NCBI GenBank assembly: GCA_946059285.1
Contig: CAMGMW010000055.1
Span: 1-7,495, forward strand
DNA length: 7,495 nucleotides
Source: an uncultured Clostridia bacterium
Lineage (GTDB): Bacteria > Bacillota_A > Clostridia > Oscillospirales > Oscillospiraceae
Direction of reading: 5' to 3'
Positions 1 through 6,478 of this stretch are shown piece by piece. Under the pieces are notes generated by a model. It had not been told where the DNA came from, searched no databases, and worked only from the letters and a program-made list of their open reading frames with translations. Numbering within the stretch: position 1 is the stretch's first letter; the number at the start of each line of letters is the position of its first letter. A program made the translations under genes and the position numbers.

Positions 1-481
<481 letters not shown>

Positions 482-543
482 AAAAAACGCACCTCCGTTA
501 TTGTTTTGAGACCGCAGCAGATACGCGGCGCATGATTCGAAGC

Positions 544-1644
544 TTATAAAATTCTTCCGTTTTCGATGGTTAGAACCTGACCGATGCTGGTCAGACGATC
601 GGTTTCGCAGCAGGTGATGAACACCTGACCGTGGGAAAGCTTGTTCAGCACAAAATCCTGCCGCCCGGCGTCCAACTCAGACAGCACGTCGTCCAACAGC
701 AGAACCGGCTCCTCTCCGGTGTCGCGCAGCAGCAGTTCCCGCTCCGCCAGCTTGATGGAAATGGCGGCCGTTCGGGTCTGCCCCTGCGAGCCGTAGGCGC
801 CAACAGGAAGCCCGTTCAGCGCCGCCTCAAAATCATCCCTGTGCGGACCGGAAAGGCACTGTCCGGATTCCAGCTCCGCTCTCGCGTGGGTCTGCTGATG
901 CTCTTGCAGCAGTGCCCGCAGGGTATCCGGCGGCGCAAATGGGTCGTCTATATTGGAAACGGTGTGATACGTCAGGGTCAGCGCTTCCGCGCCGCCTGAA
1001 AATTCGGTATGGAAGGCCGCCGCGTGTTCCTCCAGCGCTTTCAGATACCGGGCGCGGTAGGAGATGACCAGCGCGCCCACCTGCGCCATACGGAGGTTAT
1101 ACTCCGGCAGAACCTCGAGCAATCCGGGGTTCTCAAAGCGGTCCCTCAGCAGCGCGGATTTTCGGTCAAGCAGCCGCTGATACTCCGTCAGCGCCGCGTC
1201 GTAATTCGGGCGAAGCTGGCAAATCACGTTGTCCAGCAGCCGGCGGCGCGGTGCGGCGCCTTTTTTCAGCACCAGCAGATCCTCCGGACAAAACAGAACC
1301 GAGGTCAGCACGCCAGCAATTCCGGCGGCGGTTTTCTGCTTCACGCCCGCCAGCCAAAGCTGACGCGGACGCCTGCCGGAGAACAGAATGACCTTCAGCT
1401 CCCGTTCGCGTTCCTGTGAAATGACGTTCGCCGAAATTTCCGCGAAATCCGCGCCGAAACGGATCAACTCCTGCTCCCTTCGGGTTCGGAAAGATTTTCC
1501 CGTGGACAGATATCCGATCGCCTCGAGAAGATTTGTCTTTCCGTTGGCGTTGCCGCCAACCAGCAGATTCACGCCGGGCACAAATTCTGCCCGCGTCTCT
1601 TCATAATTGCGGAAGCCCCGCAAATACAAGCTATTGATCTGCAT
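544..1644 (-). CDS. recF: DNA replication/repair protein RecF
   Basis: RecF is an SMC-like ATPase that helps load RecA at single-strand gaps with RecO and RecR. The 366-residue protein is full length for the family (about 360-375). The N-terminus reads LYLRGFRNYEE, followed by a Walker A motif GGNANGKTN at residues 30-38. A conserved FCPEDLLVLKKG block lies at 118-129. The ABC-type signature is YGSQGQTRT (284-292) and Walker B with D-loop is PVLLLDDVLSELD (313-325), so all ATPase elements are intact. The ATG lies inside the end of yaaA (14-base overlap), and the ribosome site upstream is weak, so translation is probably coupled to yaaA. This is the usual dnaA-dnaN-yaaA-recF arrangement of Bacillota. 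Confidence 0.98.
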   Translation of the reverse strand: MQINSLYLRGFRNYEETRAEFVPGVNLLVGGNANGKTNLLEAIGYLSTGKSFRTRREQELIRFGADFAEISANVISQERERELKVILFSGRRPRQLWLAGVKQKTAAGIAGVLTSVLFCPEDLLVLKKGAAPRRRLLDNVICQLRPNYDAALTEYQRLLDRKSALLRDRFENPGLLEVLPEYNLRMAQVGALVISYRARYLKALEEHAAAFHTEFSGGAEALTLTYHTVSNIDDPFAPPDTLRALLQEHQQTHARAELESGQCLSGPHRDDFEAALNGLPVGAYGSQGQTRTAAISIKLAERELLLRDTGEEPVLLLDDVLSELDAGRQDFVLNKLSHGQVFITCCETDRLTSIGQVLTIENGRIL

Positions 1645-1882
1645 CCGTCACAAGATAGGCCACGCCGTCAAAGCCCACGCAATCACCGGGGCGGAGCTTT
1701 TTACCCCGCATCAGACAGATTTCTCCATTGACCGTGACCGCGCCGTCCTGAATGTAGTTTTTCGCCATACCGCCGGATTCCACGGCGTTGGCCAGCTTCA
1801 AAAAGCTCTCGAGTTTGATATATTCCGTCCGAATTGGGACAGATCTTTTTTTCGTATTGATGCGATGGACCGTTACTTTCAT
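1631..1882 (-). CDS. yaaA: S4-domain RNA-binding protein YaaA
   Basis: An 83-residue S4-domain protein (YaaA family) found between dnaN and recF in most Bacillota. The S4 fold is clear: IKLESFLKLANAVESGG (about residues 22-38), then AKNYIQDGAVTVNGE, then the basic RGKKLRPGD turn that contacts RNA in this domain. The ATG at 1880-1882 was chosen because a GAGGAG ribosome site (1888-1893) lies five bases upstream and the first residues (MKVTVHRIN) fit the family. A longer in-frame start at 1948 would run into the end of dnaN and lacks family similarity. The stop overlaps the recF start by 14 bases. The S4 domain implies RNA or ribosome binding; its exact target is not evident here. Confidence 0.92.
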   Translation of the reverse strand: MKVTVHRINTKKRSVPIRTEYIKLESFLKLANAVESGGMAKNYIQDGAVTVNGEICLMRGKKLRPGDCVGFDGVAYLVTDADQ

Positions 1883-1907
1883 AATTTCTCCTCGAAACGC
1901 CAAACGC

Positions 1908-3020
1908 TCAGTTGTTCCGCAGACGGACAGGCAAAACCATATAGGCAAAATAGGGCTTGCTCTTATCGCAGGGGGTGAACACGACGGGACTCAGCCCGTT
2001 TTGCAGCTCCAGCGTGACCTCCTCCGTCGGAACGGCACGCAGTGCGTCAAGCAGATAGCGGCAGTTGAAGCCGATTTCCAGTTCTCCGCCGTTGCCTGCG
2101 ATGGGGCAGGTATCGTGTGCTGTGCCGATGGCATTGGTGGTGCGGAAATCCGCCGTATTGTCCCCGAACAGGCAGCGCACCGGACTTTTGATTTTCTCCG
2201 ACACAATCAAGCTGACACGCTCGATGGAAGAGGTCAACTCCGACACGTTCGCGGTCAGAATGGTCTGGCTGTTCGTGGGAACGACTCGCCGCCAGTCGAT
2301 AAATTCGCCCTCCAAAATGCGGCAGACCAACGTTGCGTCGCCGATTTCAAACAGGATATGCTTTTCGCCCAACGTAAAGCGCATCGGCTCGTCGGACTCG
2401 TCCAAAATTTTCTCGACTTCTTTCAGACCGGAAGCCGGAACAACAAACTTCAGTTCGCGTCCGATGGGTTCTTCACTGAAATAGGTCCGCCGTGCCAGAC
2501 GGAAGCTGTCCACCGCCACCATGGTGATGGAATCGTCCTTCACTTCCATCAGACAGCCGGTATGAATGGGGCGCGCCTGATTTTCCGAAACGGAAAAGAT
2601 CGTGCCGCCGATCATCTCCCGCAGTGCGTTGCGCGGCATGGAGATGGCTTTTTCCGAATTGACATCCGGCAGATCGGGATAATCGTCCGCGTCCATCGCC
2701 GTGATCTGGAAGGAAGACGCACCGCCGCGGATGGAGACTTTAAAATCCTTATCCACGCTGATGAACACCTCGTCATCCGGCAGCTTTCGCACGATATCAA
2801 AGAACAGCCGCGCCGGCATAACACACGCGCCCGCCTCCTGCACCTGCGCGCCGACATGCACGGTAATGCCGGTTTCCAGATTGAAGCCGGTCAGTTGAAT
2901 GGACAGCCCCGCACGAATCAGAATTCCCTCCAGACAGGGAATGGTGCTTTTCTGTGCCACCGTACGGCTCGTGACGGAAATGGCGGAAACCAATAATGCT
3001 TTTTCACAGGTAAACTTCAT
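1908..3020 (-). CDS. dnaN: DNA polymerase III beta subunit (sliding clamp)
   Basis: DnaN is the ring-shaped processivity clamp of replicative DNA polymerase and a binding hub for repair and replication factors. The product is 370 residues, close to the usual 365-380, and has the three repeated clamp domains (roughly 1-120, 125-245 and 246-370). Recognisable segments are MKFTCEKALLVSAI at the start, ARLFFDIVRKLPDDEV (about 69-84), FQITAMDADDYPDLP (about 102-116), a VDSFRLARR block (about 170-178), and the C-terminal YMVLPVRL strand that helps form the hydrophobic partner-binding cleft. An AGAGGA ribosome site lies about five bases before the ATG. It follows dnaA across the putative origin and ends 25 bases before yaaA. 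Nothing is missing. Confidence 0.98.
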   Translation of the reverse strand: MKFTCEKALLVSAISVTSRTVAQKSTIPCLEGILIRAGLSIQLTGFNLETGITVHVGAQVQEAGACVMPARLFFDIVRKLPDDEVFISVDKDFKVSIRGGASSFQITAMDADDYPDLPDVNSEKAISMPRNALREMIGGTIFSVSENQARPIHTGCLMEVKDDSITMVAVDSFRLARRTYFSEEPIGRELKFVVPASGLKEVEKILDESDEPMRFTLGEKHILFEIGDATLVCRILEGEFIDWRRVVPTNSQTILTANVSELTSSIERVSLIVSEKIKSPVRCLFGDNTADFRTTNAIGTAHDTCPIAGNGGELEIGFNCRYLLDALRAVPTEEVTLELQNGLSPVVFTPCDKSKPYFAYMVLPVRLRNN

Positions 3021-3049
3021 ATCGTTCCTCTCTTTCTCTATCTGTATAA

Positions 3050-3100
3050 AGATAGGTAGGATATTTTACAGTAGTAATTGTCAGTAGAATAAACTTATGT
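3050..3100. other. A+T-rich candidate DNA-unwinding element with repeated CAGTAG
   Basis: About three quarters of the bases from 3061 to 3100 are A or T. CAGTAG occurs twice, at 3069-3074 and 3082-3087, thirteen bases apart. Read 3'-to-5' away from the DnaA-like box at 3098-3106, this strand gives GATGAC twice, which resembles the 3'-GAT triplets (DnaA-trio) that DnaA uses for strand opening in B. subtilis. The match is partial and the assignment is an inference. Confidence 0.35.
3063..3068 (-). promoter_or_regulatory. Possible -10 element for a dnaN promoter
   Basis: On the minus strand TAAAAT lies about 43 bases before the dnaN ATG, in the A+T-rich part of the gap. No convincing -35 hexamer is seen 16-18 bases upstream, so this is a weak call; dnaN may also be read from the dnaA promoter. 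Confidence 0.25.
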
Positions 3101-3207
3101 GCAAAACCCGAAAAAAACCAGACGCCGCAAGGAAAATCTATGCAAAGCCGGTTGTGAAAATCTGTAAAAGTTATTGACAGATTTTTTCAGAAAAAACCGC
3201 GAAATGG

Positions 3208-3252
3208 GTATGCACAGGTTCTTTTTGCACAATACACAGCCTCTGTGTAAAA
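3208..3252. promoter_or_regulatory. Cluster of DnaA-box-like sites just downstream of dnaA
   Basis: Three spaced nCACA units read on the plus strand: GTATGCACA (3208-3216), TTTTGCACA (3223-3231) and ATACACA (3232-3238). They are followed by an inverted unit TGTGTAAAA (3244-3252). The last two form a 7-bp inverted repeat (3233-3239 with 3243-3249) around a three-base centre. Each of the best three differs from TTATnCACA at one position. The inverted repeat has no T-run after it, so it is a poor terminator for dnaA and better explained as paired DnaA sites. Confidence 0.5.
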
Positions 3253-3253
3253 G

Positions 3254-4564
3254 TTATAGGCGGGAGTTAATCGCGGTTGTGATATCCCGGATGTTGTCCT
3301 GCAGACCGTTGTTTGTGTTGGGAAGCTCCTGCTCCACCCGCCGCAGGGCATAGAGCACGGTGGTGTGATTCTTGCCGAACTCCTTCGCGATCTCCGGTAG
3401 GGAAAGATTGGTCATTTTGCGGATCAGATACATCGCCACCTGACGCGCTTCGGCGGTACCCTTATTTTTCAGCGTGCTGCGCAACACACTTTCTTCAATA
3501 GAATAGAAGCGGCAAACTTCCCCAATGATCAGTTCAGGCGTCGGTACGGTCTGTGCTTTGCCTTTGAACATGTCCTTAATCGCACGGGTGACGTTGGAAA
3601 TATCCAGAGGCATTCCGATGTCATGATAGACCTTGATTTTTTTTACGGTACCTTCGATCTGGCGGACGTTGTTGGTGATGTTTTCTGCGATATAGCTGCA
3701 CACTTCTTCCGGCAGCGTCAGTCCGAGAGACAGGGCCTTGTTTTTTGTGATGGCGTAGCGGGTTTCGTAATCCGGCGGCTGAACGTCTACGATTAAGCCC
3801 CATTCAAAGCGGGTGCGCAGCCGATCTTCCAGACGGAGCATATCGCCCGGTACGCGGTCCGAGGTCAGGACAATCTGCCGTTTGTTTTCATACAGCGTGT
3901 TGAAAGTATGGAAGAATTCCTCCTGTGTTGCGTCTTTACCGGCGATAAACTGAATGTCATCGATCAGAAACAGGTCGGCGTTGCGGTATTTGTCGCGGAA
4001 CTCAAAGTTTTTACCGGTGCGGACCGCTTCGATGAACTCATTGGTGAACTGGTCGCCTTTGATGTAGACGATATTGTAATCGGGATGCTTCTGCTGAATG
4101 CGGTTTGCAATCGCATATAACAGATGGGTCTTGCCCAGACCGGACTGTCCGTAAATGAACAGGGGATTGTAAGCATCGGTACGTTCCTCTGCCACCGCTT
4201 CCGCCGCGGAGAAGGCGTGCTTGTTGGAAGAGCCAACGACAAAGGTGTCAAAGGTAAACTGTGAATTAAATTCGATGAAGGTACGTCGGCTCTTTTTCTG
4301 GGAATATTGCGGAAATTCATCCTCATCCAGCACGACCAGTTCAACTTCCGTTTGAAACAGCTCCCGCATGGCATCGCAGATCAGCGCGGTATAGCGGTTG
4401 AGAATCACATCCTTACGGAAGGGGGACGGGGAATACAGAACCAGTTTACCATCCGTCAGCTCCACGACCTCGGCGTCATCAAAAAAGGACGCCACAGCCA
4501 TCGCAGGAGAGTGCTGCTCAAGGTAGGAAAGAACGCGTGACCAGATATAAGCATTGGAATACAT
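3254..4564 (-). CDS. dnaA: Chromosomal replication initiator protein DnaA
   Basis: DnaA binds origin boxes and forms an ATP-dependent filament that opens DNA. The start at 4562-4564 gives 436 residues and follows an AAAGGAG ribosome site by six bases; an in-frame ATG at 4625-4627 falls upstream of the promoter -10 and is rejected. Domain I (about 1-80) is followed by a very short linker. The AAA+ domain has Walker A GQSGLGKT (139-146), Walker B LFLIDDIQ (198-205), sensor I IVLTSDRVP (231-239), the arginine-finger region LEDRLRTRF (245-253) and sensor II NNVRQIEG (298-305). Domain IV ends with a helix-turn-helix at about 388-412. Odd point: the normal GRDHTTV signature reads GKNHTTV with one residue fewer, giving N399 for E. 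coli D433, and K366 replaces E. coli R399. Both E. coli residues contact box DNA. Confidence 0.98.
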   Translation of the reverse strand: MYSNAYIWSRVLSYLEQHSPAMAVASFFDDAEVVELTDGKLVLYSPSPFRKDVILNRYTALICDAMRELFQTEVELVVLDEDEFPQYSQKKSRRTFIEFNSQFTFDTFVVGSSNKHAFSAAEAVAEERTDAYNPLFIYGQSGLGKTHLLYAIANRIQQKHPDYNIVYIKGDQFTNEFIEAVRTGKNFEFRDKYRNADLFLIDDIQFIAGKDATQEEFFHTFNTLYENKRQIVLTSDRVPGDMLRLEDRLRTRFEWGLIVDVQPPDYETRYAITKNKALSLGLTLPEEVCSYIAENITNNVRQIEGTVKKIKVYHDIGMPLDISNVTRAIKDMFKGKAQTVPTPELIIGEVCRFYSIEESVLRSTLKNKGTAEARQVAMYLIRKMTNLSLPEIAKEFGKNHTTVLYALRRVEQELPNTNNGLQDNIRDITTAINSRL

Positions 4565-4570
4565 AGCAGT

Positions 4571-4577
4571 CTCCTTT
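4571..4577 (-). promoter_or_regulatory. Ribosome-binding site that sets the dnaA start
   Basis: AAAGGAG on the minus strand, six bases before the ATG at 4562-4564. It favours this start over the in-frame ATG 63 bases upstream, which lies within the promoter. Confidence 0.85.
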
Positions 4578-4598
4578 CGGGCATATTTATACCCAATA

Positions 4599-4627
4599 AT
4601 TTTATCATAAAAAGGGCGAAAAAGCAA
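4599..4627 (-). promoter_or_regulatory. dnaA: dnaA promoter (sigma-A type with extended -10)
   Basis: Minus strand: TTGCTT at 4622-4627, a 17-base spacer, then TAAAAT at 4599-4604 preceded by TG at the extended -10 position. Transcription should start near 4592, leaving a short leader of about 27 bases with the ribosome site. The element probably drives dnaA and possibly the downstream genes to gyrB. No DnaA box overlaps it, so autoregulation is not evident. Confidence 0.75.
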
Positions 4628-4674
4628 CCCTATACATTATTAAATAAAGAATTGTAATTGCCGCGGCGTGTGCA

Positions 4675-4701
4675 ACCGCCGGATTTTTTGAAGTCGGCGG
4701 T
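4675..4701. repeat. Inverted repeat between the divergent promoters
   Basis: ACCGCCG (4675-4681) pairs with CGGCGGT (4695-4701) around a 13-base centre that contains a T6 run. It lies upstream of both the dnaA and smsC promoters. It could be a protein-binding site or a remnant terminator. Partly overlapping it, TGTGCAA at 4669-4675 is half a DnaA-like box. Confidence 0.4.
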
Positions 4702-4746
4702 CGTGAGACAGCACCTGCAGATTCTGGCGGACAGTGCGATAAATCC

Positions 4747-4775
4747 TTGCAATAAGGGATAAAATATGCTATATT
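4747..4775 (+). promoter_or_regulatory. Promoter of the smsC-smsB-rlmH operon
   Basis: TTGCAA at 4747-4752, a 17-base spacer, and TATATT at 4770-4775, with TG one base before the -10 (extended -10). Transcription should start near 4782, giving a leader of about 45 bases before the smsC ATG. It is back to back with the dnaA promoter about 120 bases away. Confidence 0.75.
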
Positions 4776-4789
4776 CAAGGCGACCATAT

Positions 4790-4804
4790 GGGCAGACGCT
4801 GCCC
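4790..4804 (+). repeat. Hairpin in the smsC leader
   Basis: GGGCAG-ACG-CTGCCC is a perfect 6-bp inverted repeat with a three-base loop. It starts about eight bases after the predicted transcription start and ends 22 bases before the ATG, leaving the GAGGAA ribosome site (4815-4820) free. It may stabilise the mRNA 5' end or be an operator just downstream of the promoter. It does not match a known Fe-S regulator site that I recognise. Confidence 0.5.
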
Positions 4805-4826
4805 GGAAGAGACAGAGGAATCAATT

Positions 4827-5561
4827 ATGCTTGAAATCAAACAGCTTTCTTATCGTGTTGAGGGTGAAAACGGCGGGACCGACATTCTGCAGGATGTGGA
4901 CCTGACGGTGGAGGACAGAAAATTTGTCGTCATTACCGGTCCCAACGGCGGAGGTAAGACCTCTCTTGCCCGTGCCGTTATGGGCATCAACCGCCCAACC
5001 GCAGGTAAGATATATTGGAACGGAACGGATATCACAGACATGTCTGTAACCGAGCGTGCCCGTCTCGGGATTTCCTATGGCTTTCAGCAGCCGCCTCGTT
5101 TCAAGGGAATGAAAGTCCGTGATCTGCTGGATGTGGCGGCAGGCAGGCATATGGGTCACGACGCAGCGTGTTCTTATCTGACGAAGGTGGGACTGTGCGC
5201 CAGAGACTACATCGACCGTGACGTAGACACGAGCCTGTCCGGAGGCGAGGTCAAGCGGATTGAAATCGCGACGGTCCTTGCCCGCAGCGGCGGATTGATG
5301 ATCTTTGATGAGCCGGAGGCAGGCATCGATCTGTGGTCGTTTGCCCGACTGACGGATACCTTCCGGGAAATCCATGACAAAAAAGAAGCCACCATTCTGA
5401 TCATCTCTCATCAGGAGCGAATCATCCGTCTGGCGGATGAGATTGTTTTGGTAGCCGGCGGCAGGGTCAGTGCGCGGGGCAGCGTAGAAGAGATCTATCC
5501 TAAAATTATGGCAGATACCGTCGTGGGCTGCGGTCGTCTGGAGGTGGAGAACAGATGCTGA
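4827..5561 (+). CDS. smsC: SufC-type ABC ATPase for Fe-S cluster assembly (SmsC-like)
   Basis: A cytosolic ABC-family ATPase that works with SufB/SufD-type scaffolds to build Fe-S clusters; it is not a transporter, and no membrane gene is nearby. The 244 residues contain Walker A GPNGGGKT (38-45), Q-loop YGFQQPPRFKG (84-94), signature LSGGE (137-141), Walker B LMIFDEPE (157-164) with the SufC-like D-loop AGIDLWS, and switch histidine H195 in ISHQER. The start at 4827 follows GAGGAA (4815-4820) by six bases; an earlier in-frame ATG at 4788 falls in the leader hairpin region and lacks a good ribosome site. It overlaps smsB by seven bases, so the two are co-translated. Divergence from classical SufC and the two-gene setting suggest the minimal SMS system of anaerobes rather than full sufCDSUB; this subtype is inferred. 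Confidence 0.9.
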   Translation: MLEIKQLSYRVEGENGGTDILQDVDLTVEDRKFVVITGPNGGGKTSLARAVMGINRPTAGKIYWNGTDITDMSVTERARLGISYGFQQPPRFKGMKVRDLLDVAAGRHMGHDAACSYLTKVGLCARDYIDRDVDTSLSGGEVKRIEIATVLARSGGLMIFDEPEAGIDLWSFARLTDTFREIHDKKEATILIISHQERIIRLADEIVLVAGGRVSARGSVEEIYPKIMADTVVGCGRLEVENRC

Positions 5562-6478
5562 ACGAAATTCAGGAAAAGATCCTTGCCATTGTTGCCGACA
5601 TGAAGGGAACCGGCGAGGGCGCGGTCAATATCCGCTCCGATGGACGCAAGGCGTTCCGCCGGAATACAGAGCATATTGTCATCGAGTCCAAGACCGACAA
5701 GGACGGCATCGACATCCATATTGCGCCGTTTACCAAAAATGAATCCGTCCACATCCCCGTGGTACTGACCAAAACGGGCTTTTCCGATCTGGTTTATAAT
5801 GACTTTTTCGTGGGCGAGGGCGCGGATGTGACGATCGTTGCCGGCTGCGGCATCCACAACTGCGGCGACTGCGACAGCGAACATGACGGTATCCATACCT
5901 TTTATGTCGGAAAAAACGCAAAGGTCAAATACATTGAAAAGCATTACGGTGAGGGCGAGGGCAGCGGCAAGCGGATCTTGAATCCGCAGACTATCCTCTA
6001 TCTGGAGGAGGGGGCGTCGGTCACGCTGGAGACCAGTCAGCTTCGCGGCGTGGACGACACAAAGCGGTATACAAAAGCCGAGTGCCGCGGCGCAGACAGC
6101 GAAATTATCATCCGGGAAAACCTGCTGACGCACGGCGAACAGCATGCGGTCAGCGAAATGGATGTGTTTTTGAACGGCGAGAACAGCAAAGTGCAGGTCG
6201 TCTCCCGTTCCGTGGCACAGGAGCGGTCCTCGCAGGTGTTTTATCCCCGCGTCGAGGGCAACAGCAAGTGCTTCGGGCATGTGCAGTGCGACGCGATCAT
6301 CATGGACAAAGCAAAGGTGCGGGCAATCCCGGAGATCATCTGTAACCATGTGGATGCCAGCCTGATTCATGAGGCGGCCATTGGACGCATTGCAGGTGAG
6401 CAGATTTTGAAGCTGATGACGCTGGGTCTGAGCGCAGAGGAAGCGGAACAAAAAATTCTGGAGGGTTTTTTGCGCTGA
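5555..6478 (+). CDS. smsB: Short SufB/SufD-family Fe-S scaffold protein (SmsB-like)
   Basis: The partner of the upstream ATPase, expected to hold nascent Fe-S clusters. At 307 residues it is much shorter than SufB (about 470-490) or SufD (about 420), mainly by a reduced N-terminus. The centre is the repetitive beta-helix of this family. A Cys/His-rich motif GCGIHNCGDCDSEHDG (97-112) offers C98, H101, C103, C106 and H110. The C-terminal core has CDAIIMD (245-251), matching the SufB segment with its essential cysteine (E. coli C405), and LIHEAAIGRI (270-279). There H272 aligns with SufD H360 and E273 with SufB E434, so one protein combines hallmarks of both. Further cysteines are C177, C239 and C263. 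A strong GGAGGTGG (5540-5547) precedes the ATG, and the stop overlaps rlmH by one base. A homodimeric scaffold is inferred. Confidence 0.9.
   Translation: MLNEIQEKILAIVADMKGTGEGAVNIRSDGRKAFRRNTEHIVIESKTDKDGIDIHIAPFTKNESVHIPVVLTKTGFSDLVYNDFFVGEGADVTIVAGCGIHNCGDCDSEHDGIHTFYVGKNAKVKYIEKHYGEGEGSGKRILNPQTILYLEEGASVTLETSQLRGVDDTKRYTKAECRGADSEIIIRENLLTHGEQHAVSEMDVFLNGENSKVQVVSRSVAQERSSQVFYPRVEGNSKCFGHVQCDAIIMDKAKVRAIPEIICNHVDASLIHEAAIGRIAGEQILKLMTLGLSAEEAEQKILEGFLR

Larger units (their letters stand above)
3021..3253. other. Candidate chromosomal replication origin (oriC) between dnaA and dnaN
   Basis: The 233-base gap between dnaA and dnaN carries no gene. It has an A+T-rich stretch at about 3050-3100, a T6-CAG-A6 palindrome at 3182-3196, and a cluster of near-matches to the DnaA box TTATnCACA. 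One-mismatch sites are at 3098-3106 (minus), 3171-3179 (plus), 3208-3216 (plus), 3223-3231 (plus) and 3244-3252 (minus). A two-mismatch site is at 3153-3161 (minus). No perfect TTATCCACA is present. In B. subtilis the unwinding element lies in this same gap, so position and composition support an origin. The actual unwinding site is not proven by sequence alone, and the gap upstream of dnaA (4565-4826) could hold part of a bipartite origin. Confidence 0.6.

Noticed and set aside
1883..1948. Upstream start that would extend YaaA by 22 residues into dnaN
   Set aside because: GAGGAG at 1888-1893 and family similarity both point to the start at 1882.
2749..2757. TTATCCACG, one mismatch from the canonical DnaA box, within dnaN
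   Set aside because: It encodes part of the conserved clamp sequence (SVDKD), is isolated, and is probably coincidental.
1788..2996. Long open frame (402 codons) on the plus strand opposite dnaN
   Set aside because: It lies antisense to a complete, conserved dnaN and its translation has no recognisable domain; it is a shadow of codon bias.
3174..3179. Perfect TTGACA (-35 type) on the plus strand in the oriC gap
   Set aside because: No -10 hexamer lies 16-18 bases downstream and no plus-strand gene follows.
4603..4610. Second TATCATAA copy matching the rlmH end core
   Set aside because: It lies in the A+T-rich dnaA promoter, 2.3 kb away on the wrong side of rlmH, and conserved genes fill the interval, so it is not a plausible paired attachment site.
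4565..4627. Upstream in-frame ATG that would extend DnaA by 21 residues
   Set aside because: It overlaps the -35 hexamer and the added residues are not DnaA-like; the AAAGGAG site supports the start at 4564.
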